A stretch of DNA of 5,608 nucleotides, taken from Desulfobacteraceae bacterium. GTDB taxonomy: Bacteria; Desulfobacterota; DSM-4660; Desulfatiglandales; Desulfatiglandaceae. A program made the position numbers and the translations under genes. Positions 1-5,608 of the stretch are shown one piece after another. The notes below the pieces were generated by a model. It had not been told where the DNA came from. It did not search any database and saw only the letters and a list, made by a program, of their open reading frames with translations. The stretch lies in NCBI GenBank assembly GCA_030611815.1, contig JAUWPC010000229.1:1-5608 (forward strand), read 5' to 3'. How positions within the stretch are numbered: position 1 is the stretch's first letter; each line of letters starts with the position of its first letter.

Positions 1-1251
1 ACTGCCGCACAAACACGATCAATTCCAAAGACGCCCATCAAGGTGGCGACCATAAGTTTCCTGACAGGAGCTGCTGCCGCGCCCTTTGGAATACCTGGGA
101 ACAATTCGTACAAACTGTGTGCCGATGAAATAAACAACACAGGTGGTATTTTGGGGAGAAAAATTGAGCTCAAGAGCTACGACGAAGCGGGTGGTGCGGA
201 CGCACAAGTCAAGTTGGCTCGAAAGCTGATTATGGAGGACAAGGTCGATGTGATCTTGGGCTATATTTCATCGGGAAACTGCAAGGCCGTACTCCCCTTG
301 AGTGATGAATTAGGGGGTCTGATCATCGCCTATGACTGCGGCACTCATGTTCTGATGGAGAAGAGGAAGTCCCCTTATAAAGTGCCAAAATATGGTCTCG
401 GGTTCCGCAGTTCGGCACATTTGGGGATCGACAATATTGGTCTCGCCCTCTATATCAAGAAGTATTTCCCAGGCATCAGAAAGGTGGCTGGGATCAACCC
501 TGATTATGCCTGGGGAAGGGACAGCTGGTTAATCTTTGAAACGACCATAAAGAAATTGATTCCAGGGGTCGAGGTTGTTAAAAAACTGTGGCCCAAGCTG
601 TTTACAACTGATTACACGGCCCATATCAGCGCCCTCATAGGTTCAGGCGCTGAAGTTATTCATTCAGCCCTGTGGGGTGGCGATGCCGTCACTTTCACCA
701 AACAGGCAATCGGGATGGGCCTCTTTAAGAAGTCGCGCATGGCTTACTCTCGTGGGGAACCTTATCCCCAGGAAGTCGGGATGGACTACCCGGAAGGGCA
801 AATCATCTGCTGCGCAGGCACTCACTATTTCCTCTATCCGCCAGCGGATAAGTGGCCCTTGAACAAATGGTTTGTGGAGACCTATCACAAACGCTACAAT
901 AAGTATCCCACTTATCCCTGTTACCACGCCTATCAGGCCATCTACATATACAAAGCCGCCGTAGAAAAGGCTGCATCTCTGACTGGAGGCTGGCCCTCAA
1001 AGGAAGAGATAAGCAAGGCCGCGGCAGGCCTCTCCATTCAAACACCATCCGGCATCCTCACCATTGGAGACGATCATAATGGTAGAGAGGATGTGCTGGT
1101 AGGAATCTCGAAGAAAGTAAAGGGCTATTCATTCCCGATTCTCGATCCCGAGCGGCTGGGGGTATTTCCCTCTCTCATGGTCAATGCTCCTCCAGGTATC
1201 AGGACAGAGGACTGGATAAAGAGCTGGAAAGAGGGGGCTTGGATTACCTAA
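1..1251 (+). CDS. Periplasmic substrate-binding protein of a Liv-type ABC importer (5' partial)
   Basis: This is the solute receptor of the importer encoded downstream: a type I periplasmic binding protein (Peripla_BP_6 / LivJ-LivK-like) that should bind a small solute between two lobes and dock on LivH-LivM. The frame is open from base 1, so 416 residues are visible and the true start lies outside the window. Visible residues 1-12 (TAAQTRSIPKTP) look like the region just after a signal peptide, with a possible AA/Q cleavage site. The family opening follows: 'IKVATISFLTGAAAA' (13-27), 'GIPG' (30-33), then 'EINNTGGILGRKIEL' (43-57). Later comes 'NPDYAWGRDSW' and a 'WGGDAV' segment (W225-V230). 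The mature part is longer than E. coli LivJ (roughly 345 residues), fitting the longer non-classical members. It has six cysteines (40, 94, 113, 270, 271, 307), including a vicinal pair. It is first in the importer gene order. The family is certain; the ligand is unknown, and classical leucine binding is not supported. Confidence 0.93.
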   Translation, partial: TAAQTRSIPKTPIKVATISFLTGAAAAPFGIPGNNSYKLCADEINNTGGILGRKIELKSYDEAGGADAQVKLARKLIMEDKVDVILGYISSGNCKAVLPLSDELGGLIIAYDCGTHVLMEKRKSPYKVPKYGLGFRSSAHLGIDNIGLALYIKKYFPGIRKVAGINPDYAWGRDSWLIFETTIKKLIPGVEVVKKLWPKLFTTDYTAHISALIGSGAEVIHSALWGGDAVTFTKQAIGMGLFKKSRMAYSRGEPYPQEVGMDYPEGQIICCAGTHYFLYPPADKWPLNKWFVETYHKRYNKYPTYPCYHAYQAIYIYKAAVEKAASLTGGWPSKEEISKAAAGLSIQTPSGILTIGDDHNGREDVLVGISKKVKGYSFPILDPERLGVFPSLMVNAPPGIRTEDWIKSWKEGAWIT

Positions 1252-1279
1252 AAATCTGACAATCTGATCGTATGTCAAA

Positions 1280-1309
1280 GGCAGGGTCCCCGTCCACGGG
1301 GGCCTTGCC
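1280..1309 (+). other. Strong stem-loop between the binding-protein and permease genes
   Basis: The left arm (1280-1292, GGCAGGGTCCCCG) pairs over 13 consecutive positions with the right arm (1297-1309, CGGGGGCCTTGCC), counting two G-U pairs, around a TCCA loop. It starts 28 nt after the binding-protein stop codon. The run of eight T (1333-1340) lies 23 nt beyond the stem, so this is not a textbook intrinsic terminator. Its likely role is to protect the 3' end of the abundant binding-protein message or to attenuate transcription into the permease genes. Such structures are common where a binding protein must outnumber its membrane partners. The pairing is seen directly; the role is inferred. 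Confidence 0.65.
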
Positions 1310-1389
1310 ACCCAAGGAAATTACCCTGAACCTTTTTTTTGGTTGCTTTCATTAAAGGAACCTCTAAACTCTGGTTAAAGGTCTGATTC
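1310..1389 (+). promoter_or_regulatory. livH leader with T8 run, weak hairpins and ribosome-binding site
   Basis: This is the rest of the 138-nt gap. It has eight consecutive T (1333-1340). A weak hairpin at 1341-1362 pairs GGTT with AACC and CTTT with AAAG, with a G-G mismatch between the two stems and a CATT loop. TTAAAGG occurs twice (1352-1358 and 1375-1381). The second copy carries the ribosome-binding site AAAGG (1377-1381), 8 nt before the livH ATG. No convincing promoter is visible: the best match (TTGCTT at 1343, 16 nt, TAAACT at 1365) is poor. Nothing here looks like a small gene. Confidence 0.45.
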
Positions 1390-2262
1390 ATGGAACACTG
1401 GGTCATATATATATTGAATGGGTTGTATTTTGCCTCCTTTCTATTCCTCACCTCCCTTGGATTGAGTATCATCCTTGGTGTGATGGGGATATTGAATCTT
1501 GCCCATGGCTCGTTGTTTGCTATTGGGGCCTTTGTGGCAGCATGGATTGTGGGAGCTTTTGGGTCCAATTCCCCAATTACCCTTCTTTTTGTCGGACTTT
1601 TAGCGGCCCTGGGCGTGGCAGGGGTTGTCGGCCTGGCATTGGAAACGTCCCTCATCAGGCCCATGTACAAAAGGGCCCTGGAATATCAGCTCCTGATCAC
1701 GTTTGGAATCTTACTCCTCATAGAAGATCTGATCAAGATGATCTGGGGCGGAACTGCCTATTATGCCTCAAAGCCGTTTACCGTGATGGGTAGCTTGAGT
1801 ATCGGGGACAATCAATATCCCTACTATTTCCTGTTTGCCATGCTGATAAGTATGCTTGCAGGCCTCAGCATCTGGATGATCATGTCCAAGACCCGAGTCG
1901 GAATCATGTTGAGGGCGATCTCCATGGACAGGGAGATGGCACAGGCCATGGGAATTCAAGTCGGGAGACTCAATACATTGGCCTTCGGGATGGGCGCAGC
2001 ACTGGCGGGTCTGGCAGGGGCACTCATTGTGCCGACGACGCCGGCTCTCCTGGGTATTGGGATGGACCCCCTTATATTGGCCTTCATCGTAGTTGTTTTG
2101 GGTGGTTTGGGAAGTCTTAAGGGAGCTCTTGTGGGATCACTCATCGTGGGTGAGACCCGATCCCTTGGAATTGTCTTCTTTCCGGAAATTGAATTGCCTC
2201 TTCTGTTCTTGATCGCGGTCATTATCTTGGTCTTCAAACCTGAAGGGCTTTTTGGGAGATAA
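1390..2262 (+). CDS. livH: Liv-type ABC importer permease, LivH family
   Basis: One of the two inner-membrane channel subunits of the importer. At 290 residues it has the usual LivH length and is strongly hydrophobic, with about eight membrane segments readable by eye (approximately 8-30, 34-57, 62-84, 97-119, 146-166, 195-214, 226-254 and 262-282). Family landmarks are 'GILNLAHGSLFAIGAF' (33-48, the NxAHG motif), the cytoplasmic coupling loop 'RAISMDREMAQAMGI' (175-189), which meets the ATPases, 'VLGGLGSLKGALVG' (236-249), and the C-terminal 'FKPEGLFGR' (282-290). The ATG at 1390 is preceded by AAAGG at the right spacing, and the protein begins at the expected first helix. It ends 4 nt before livM, and its last codons contain the livM ribosome-binding site. 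The Liv permease assignment is firm; it does not by itself tell which solute is moved. Confidence 0.95.
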   Translation: MEHWVIYILNGLYFASFLFLTSLGLSIILGVMGILNLAHGSLFAIGAFVAAWIVGAFGSNSPITLLFVGLLAALGVAGVVGLALETSLIRPMYKRALEYQLLITFGILLLIEDLIKMIWGGTAYYASKPFTVMGSLSIGDNQYPYYFLFAMLISMLAGLSIWMIMSKTRVGIMLRAISMDREMAQAMGIQVGRLNTLAFGMGAALAGLAGALIVPTTPALLGIGMDPLILAFIVVVLGGLGSLKGALVGSLIVGETRSLGIVFFPEIELPLLFLIAVIILVFKPEGLFGR

Positions 2263-2266
2263 ATAA

Positions 2267-3265
2267 ATGGGCGTTAAGAGTATCATCTTTAAACCCAAAT
2301 TCTTGGTATACTTAGGTTGTTTCATATTATTATTGTTTTTACCCAGGGTGCTCCCCATCTATCATCTGATACTGTTTGAATCCGGCATTACATTTGCCAT
2401 TATGGCCCTGGGTTTTAATCTGCTTCTCAGGTATACCGGTCTCCTTTCTTTCGGCCATGGCGCCCTGTTTGCCGTAGGGGCCTATGCAGTTGGGATGACA
2501 GGCGAATACTTCCCTGATCTTTACCGAATAGAAATCCTGATCCCTATAGCCCTCTTGGCTTCTCTCGTTGTCTCCACTATTTTCGGTTTTATCTGTGTTC
2601 GTCACACGCGAATATTCTTTTCCATACTTGCCCTTGCCGTCTCAATGGTCATATACGCTCTATTAATCAAGCTCTACCATATCACCGGGGGCTCAGACGG
2701 GATTCATATTGAACTGCCCATTATGTTCGGAAAGTCCTTTGAAGGAATGAAGCGTTTTGAATTTCTTTCAGGGGCTTATTATTACTTGCTCATATGCGTC
2801 TTCGCTGCATCCACTATCATCATGTTAGCGATCGTCAATTCTCCTTTTGGAAAGGCCCTGCAGTGCATCAGGGATAATGAGGTCAGGGCGGAAATGATCG
2901 GTATCCGGGTTCGTAGATATCGCCTTTATGCCTTTATCCTTTCCGGTCTATTTACCGGATTAGGAGGGGCAATGTGGAGTTTTGTCAATGGCCATGTCAC
3001 ACCGGAGATTGCCGAATGGATGTTTTCCGGAGAGATAGTTTATATGACCCTTTTGGGCGGTTTTATGGTCTTTGAAGGACCCATCATTGGGGCTATCTTG
3101 TTTACCTATCTGAGATTATATGCCGTCACTATGACTCAATACTGGATGTTCCTCATCGGGGCCACCCTCATCATACTGGTTCTACTGCTTCCCGAGGGTA
3201 TAACCGGAGGGTTTGTCAAGTTGGTTTCAAAAATAAGACGCACCCCTTCCACTGGAGTCGCTTAA
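2267..3265 (+). CDS. livM: Liv-type ABC importer permease, LivM family
   Basis: The second inner-membrane channel subunit, pairing with LivH. It has 332 residues, within the common range for compact LivM proteins (E. coli LivM is longer, with an extended N-terminus). It is mostly hydrophobic, with roughly ten potential membrane segments. Landmarks: 'GLLSFGHGALFAVGAY' (58-73, SFGHG motif), 'ITGGSDGI' (139-146), the coupling loop 'CIRDNEVRAEMIGI' (200-213), the following 'YAFILSGLFTGLGGAMWS' helix (221-238), 'LLGGFMVFEGPIIGA' (262-276), and the closing 'LLPEGITGG' (307-315). The ATG at 2267 is supported by GGGAG (2254-2258) inside the end of livH, 8 nt upstream, which suggests translational coupling. 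The stop codon overlaps the livG start by one base (TAATG). Family assignment is firm. Confidence 0.95.
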   Translation: MGVKSIIFKPKFLVYLGCFILLLFLPRVLPIYHLILFESGITFAIMALGFNLLLRYTGLLSFGHGALFAVGAYAVGMTGEYFPDLYRIEILIPIALLASLVVSTIFGFICVRHTRIFFSILALAVSMVIYALLIKLYHITGGSDGIHIELPIMFGKSFEGMKRFEFLSGAYYYLLICVFAASTIIMLAIVNSPFGKALQCIRDNEVRAEMIGIRVRRYRLYAFILSGLFTGLGGAMWSFVNGHVTPEIAEWMFSGEIVYMTLLGGFMVFEGPIIGAILFTYLRLYAVTMTQYWMFLIGATLIILVLLLPEGITGGFVKLVSKIRRTPSTGVA

Positions 3266-4008
3266 TGCTAAAGGTAAAGGAACTAATTAAGGATTTCGGA
3301 AAAGTCAGAATTATTAACTCTGTTGAGTTTGAAGTAAAGGCCGATGAAATCGTATCTTTGGTGGGCCCTAACGGGGCGGGAAAAACCACGTTGGTCAACC
3401 TGATCAGCGGTCACATATTGCCAACCTCAGGGAGAATAGAATTCATCGGCCGTGACATAACATTTGCCTCGCCATACAAACGGATCAAAATGGGGGTGGC
3501 CCGCAATTTCCAGATAACAAATCTTTTTTCTGACAGCTCTATTCTGGATAATGTGAGGTCCTGTCTCTTTTCCGTTTATGGAAAGATAAAAAGAGGGTTT
3601 TTACCTGCCAATCATTACCGGGCCATCACACAGGAGGCCATCGATATCTTAGATCTATTCGGTATTTCAGAAAAAAAGGAACTGTTCCCCCCGAGCCTAT
3701 CTGAGGGAGACAAAAAGATATTGGACACTGCAATGGCCTTTGCCCTGAAATCTAAATTTATACTGCTTGATGAGCCAACCAGCGGTGTGGCAACCGGAGA
3801 TAAATTCAAGGTCATGGACACGATCGTTTCCGCCATCAGGCGTGAAAAGATGGCCTGCATGATTATAGAACACGATATGGATATTGTATCCGACTATTCC
3901 GACAGGGTCTTGGTATTGAGTGAGGGAGAGATTATTGCTGATGGGAAACCTAAACAAGTCATGGAACAAGATAATGTTAAAGAAATCTTATTTGGAGTAA
4001 GGGCTTGA
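3265..4008 (+). CDS. livG: Liv-type ABC importer ATPase, LivG family
   Basis: A cytoplasmic ATP-binding subunit that dimerises with LivF under the LivHM channel. It has 247 residues, close to the family norm. Motifs: Walker A 'GPNGAGKT' (34-41), Q-loop glutamine Q83 in 'ARNFQITNLF', signature 'LSEGDKK' (145-151), Walker B 'FILLDEP' (165-171) with catalytic E170, and H-loop H203 in 'IIEHDMDIV'. The signature departs from LSGGQ (third residue Glu, fifth Asp), although D at the fifth place is known in this family. The segment after Walker B reads 'TSGVATGD' where classical LivG has a 'GLNP'-like sequence. 'MGVARNFQ' before 'ITNLF' and the long helical insert at about 100-125 fit LivG and not LivF. 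The start overlaps the livM stop; GGAG (3254-3257) lies 7 nt upstream. The family call is secure; the substrate is open. Confidence 0.94.
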   Translation: MLKVKELIKDFGKVRIINSVEFEVKADEIVSLVGPNGAGKTTLVNLISGHILPTSGRIEFIGRDITFASPYKRIKMGVARNFQITNLFSDSSILDNVRSCLFSVYGKIKRGFLPANHYRAITQEAIDILDLFGISEKKELFPPSLSEGDKKILDTAMAFALKSKFILLDEPTSGVATGDKFKVMDTIVSAIRREKMACMIIEHDMDIVSDYSDRVLVLSEGEIIADGKPKQVMEQDNVKEILFGVRA

Positions 4009-4009
4009 T

Positions 4010-4720
4010 ATGTTCTTAAAGATAGAAAATCTCGAATGCCGCATTGCCGCCACGAACATCCTGAGGTCCTGTTCGCTTGAGGTAGATAAAAGGGAGATCG
4101 TCTGCCTTATCGGCCGAAATGGAGCCGGAAAAAGCTCCATTCTGAAAAATGTCATAGGTTTATACCCCTCGCAAATGGGGAAGATCATCTTTGATGATCA
4201 GGATATCACCAGCATGACATCGCATAAACGGGTGATGGCAGGAATAGCCTATGCACCTGAGGATTCAAGGCTCTTTCCAGAACTCAGTGTGGAAGAAAAC
4301 ATCCAGTTAGGCACCTGGATCACAAGCAAGACAGAGCGATCCGGCTCGTTTGATCTTGAAAAGGCCTTTCATATTTTCCCTGCCATAAGGAAATTGATAA
4401 AACGACGGGCCGATACCTTGAGCGGTGGCGAAAAGAAGATGGTTTCCATCTCGAGGGCATTGGCCTTGAGTCCATCACTCGTGCTTTTGGACGAATCTTT
4501 TGAAGGCCTCTCCCCCCTCGTAGTAAGTGCCTTCAGCGAAGCGATGGTAAACATAAAAAAAGAGCTTGGGGCCTCAATCCTCTTGGCTGAATCCAATGTG
4601 CACAATGCCTCTCAAGTAGCCGAGAGGTCTTATATCATTGAAAGAGGCGAAATCATATTTGAAGGACAGCCTTCGGAAATCCTGGAAGATGAGCAGCTCT
4701 TGAAGTTGGTGGGGAGATAG
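4010..4720 (+). CDS. livF: Liv-type ABC importer ATPase, LivF family
   Basis: The second cytoplasmic ATPase subunit, partner of LivG. It has 236 residues, the normal LivF length. Motifs: Walker A 'GRNGAGKS' (35-42), Q-loop region 'YAPEDSRLFPELSVEENI' (81-98), where LivF proteins usually read 'VPEGR..FP.LTVEENL', a good signature 'LSGGEKKM' (137-144), and Walker B 'LVLLDES' (157-163) with catalytic E162, then 'FEGLSPLVV' (164-172). The Walker B proline is Ser (DES in place of DEP). At the H-loop position the sequence is 'LLAESNVHNA', giving S195; classical LivF has Gln here ('VEQN') and most ABC proteins have His. The ATG lies 1 nt after the livG stop, with TAAGGG (3998-4003) upstream, so translation is probably coupled. 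It is the last transporter gene. Family is firm; the altered residues are read directly. Confidence 0.94.
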   Translation: MFLKIENLECRIAATNILRSCSLEVDKREIVCLIGRNGAGKSSILKNVIGLYPSQMGKIIFDDQDITSMTSHKRVMAGIAYAPEDSRLFPELSVEENIQLGTWITSKTERSGSFDLEKAFHIFPAIRKLIKRRADTLSGGEKKMVSISRALALSPSLVLLDESFEGLSPLVVSAFSEAMVNIKKELGASILLAESNVHNASQVAERSYIIERGEIIFEGQPSEILEDEQLLKLVGR

Positions 4721-4756
4721 CGAAACGGATACTGGCACCCCTGGAGCGGAAAAGGG

Positions 4757-4763
4757 AAAGGAG
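4757..4763 (+). promoter_or_regulatory. Strong Shine-Dalgarno of the alcohol dehydrogenase gene
   Basis: AAAGGAG lies 6 nt before the ATG at 4770 and is the best ribosome-binding site in the window. It fixes the dehydrogenase start and suggests efficient independent initiation, unlike the coupled starts inside the liv genes. The 49-nt gap that holds it (4721-4769) shows no terminator hairpin. Confidence 0.8.
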
Positions 4764-4769
4764 CGCAAA

Positions 4770-5608
4770 ATGAACAGAGTAACACTTTTCAGAACAACCC
4801 CGCGGATCGTCATGGGGCCGGGCGCACTGAACCAGATCGCAGATGAAGTGCGCCAGCTTAAAGCGAAAAAGATCCTATTTGTCACTGATAAAGGAATTAT
4901 AAAGGCAGGCCTGCTAAAACCGGCCCAGGAGGCCTTGGACACATCTCAAATTGACTACGCCGTTTTTGATGATGTGGAACCTGACCCAAGATATGAAATT
5001 GTAGCAGAGTGCGTAAAAATGGTTGAGCAGGAAAAGGCCGACCTTCTCATCGGGTTCGGAGGAGGGAGCCCGATTGACATCGCCAAGGCCGCAGCGATCA
5101 TGGCAACCAACGGGGGTTCAATTGCCAATTACTTCGGTGTAGATCTGGTTCCAAACCCAGGCCTGCCAACGATTATTGTCCCAACCACAGCAGGAACAGG
5201 TAGCGAAGTCACCCCGATCGTTATCCTTTCCGATGAGGGTGAAAAGCTGAAAAAGGGGATCGTGACCCCTTACCTCTTCCCTTCAGTTGCTCTGCTGGAC
5301 CCGGAACTCACATTGGGACTTCCGCCTGACATTACGGCATCAACCGGTATGGATGCACTGATCCATGCTATCGAAGCTTATACCTCGGTGAATGCAACAG
5401 GTATGACGGACAGCCTGGCTTTCCGCTCCATGACGCTCCTCTATCACAACATCCGCACTGCCTATGCCAACGGAAACAACTTGGAGGCGCGTTCCGCCAT
5501 GATGGAGGGGAGTCTCTTAGCGGGCATGGCCTTTGCCAATGCAGGCGTCACAGCGGTTCATGCCTTTGCGTATCCCATTGGCGCCGAATTCCATATCCCC
5601 CACGGGAT
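4770..5608 (+). CDS. Iron-containing alcohol dehydrogenase (group III), 3' partial
   Basis: An NAD(P)-dependent, metal-requiring cytoplasmic enzyme that interconverts an alcohol and an aldehyde or ketone (Fe-ADH family: FucO, AdhB, 1,3-propanediol dehydrogenase and relatives). The window shows 279 residues; the family is usually about 380-390, so roughly the last 100 are missing. Visible landmarks: N-terminal 'PRIVMGPGAL' (11-20), the nucleotide-binding 'GFGGGSPIDIAKA' (95-107), 'PTTAGTGSEVTP' (138-149), and 'GMDALIHAIEAYTS' (193-206). The four metal ligands, by analogy with FucO D196/H200/H263/H277, are D195, H199, H264 and H278, with exactly the same internal spacings. Y268 stands where FucO has H267, in 'HAFAYPIGAEFHIPHG'; a Tyr there is known in some family branches. 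The start follows a strong Shine-Dalgarno, 49 nt after livF, so the gene is probably co-transcribed with the importer. The exact substrate cannot be named; a bare 'alcohol dehydrogenase' label is as far as the sequence goes. Confidence 0.95.
   Translation, partial: MNRVTLFRTTPRIVMGPGALNQIADEVRQLKAKKILFVTDKGIIKAGLLKPAQEALDTSQIDYAVFDDVEPDPRYEIVAECVKMVEQEKADLLIGFGGGSPIDIAKAAAIMATNGGSIANYFGVDLVPNPGLPTIIVPTTAGTGSEVTPIVILSDEGEKLKKGIVTPYLFPSVALLDPELTLGLPPDITASTGMDALIHAIEAYTSVNATGMTDSLAFRSMTLLYHNIRTAYANGNNLEARSAMMEGSLLAGMAFANAGVTAVHAFAYPIGAEFHIPHG

Noticed and set aside
1253..1277. Tandem AATCTGA repeats (1253-1259, 1261-1267) and TGACA/TGTCA inverted repeat (1257-1261, 1273-1277) just after the binding-protein stop
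   Set aside because: Arms are only 5-7 bp, sit downstream of a gene and not at a promoter, and no regulator gene is present; likely chance.
1333..1340. T8 run as an intrinsic terminator ending the transcript before livH
   Set aside because: No GC-rich stem directly adjoins it, and a full stop here would separate the importer from its binding protein; at most partial attenuation.
1343..1370. Sigma-70-like promoter before livH (TTGCTT, 16 nt, TAAACT)
   Set aside because: Only about 3/6 and 4/6 matches to the consensus, in an AT-rich leader inside an operon; not enough to call.
1275..1670. Minus-strand open frame of 131 codons over the gap and start of livH
   Set aside because: It lies mostly opposite livH, its translation is low in recognisable motifs, and no ribosome-binding site fits; a shadow of the coding strand.
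4733..4748. Possible sigma-54 promoter before the dehydrogenase: TGGCAC with GC at the correct -12 distance
   Set aside because: The -24 half is perfect and the GG-to-GC spacing is right, but the -12 half reads GAGCG in place of TTGCA/T, and the start of transcription would fall near 4759, inside the Shine-Dalgarno. Probably chance.
4574..4942. Minus-strand open frame of 122 codons across the livF end and dehydrogenase start
   Set aside because: Antisense to two firm genes, no family resemblance; a shadow.
4770..5608. Naming the dehydrogenase as a specific enzyme (propanediol, lactaldehyde, butanol or sulfoacetaldehyde reductase)
   Set aside because: The Fe-ADH family cannot be assigned a substrate from these motifs, the C-terminal quarter is missing, and no pathway partner is in view.

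Overview
The window is a stretch of one plus-strand operon from a mid-GC bacterium. It holds a complete branched-chain-amino-acid-type (Liv/HAAT family) ABC importer, except that the binding protein runs off the left edge, followed by the first three quarters of an iron-containing alcohol dehydrogenase. Protein flavour (a long 'NPDYAWGRDSW' type binding protein, LivG with an 'LSEGDKK' signature) and base composition by eye suggest an anaerobic deltaproteobacterium (Desulfobacterota), such as a sulfate reducer or syntroph. This is an inference from recalled families, about even odds, with no marker gene to confirm it.

Layout: 1-1251 periplasmic substrate-binding protein (5' partial); 1252-1389 a 138-nt gap, the largest noncoding segment, with a strong 13-bp stem-loop, a T8 run and several short alternating complementary elements; 1390-2262 LivH permease; 2267-3265 LivM permease; 3265-4008 LivG ATPase; 4010-4720 LivF ATPase; 4721-4769 a short gap; 4770-5608 iron-containing alcohol dehydrogenase (3' partial). 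The four genes from livH to livF are packed with gaps or overlaps of -1 to +4 nt, so they are almost certainly co-transcribed and translationally coupled. The 49-nt gap before the dehydrogenase has a strong Shine-Dalgarno and no visible terminator, so it probably belongs to the same transcript.

How it works together: the binding protein captures a small solute in the periplasm and delivers it to the LivH-LivM channel, and LivG-LivF hydrolyse ATP to drive import. The linked dehydrogenase suggests that the solute, or something made from it, is an alcohol or aldehyde to be oxidised or reduced, so 'branched-chain amino acid' should be read as the family name and not as the proven substrate. No RNA genes, mobile elements, CRISPR arrays or clearly novel system were found. 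The observations worth a second look are the asymmetric ATPase motifs, the Tyr at a usually His position in the dehydrogenase, and the structure in the 1252-1389 leader.
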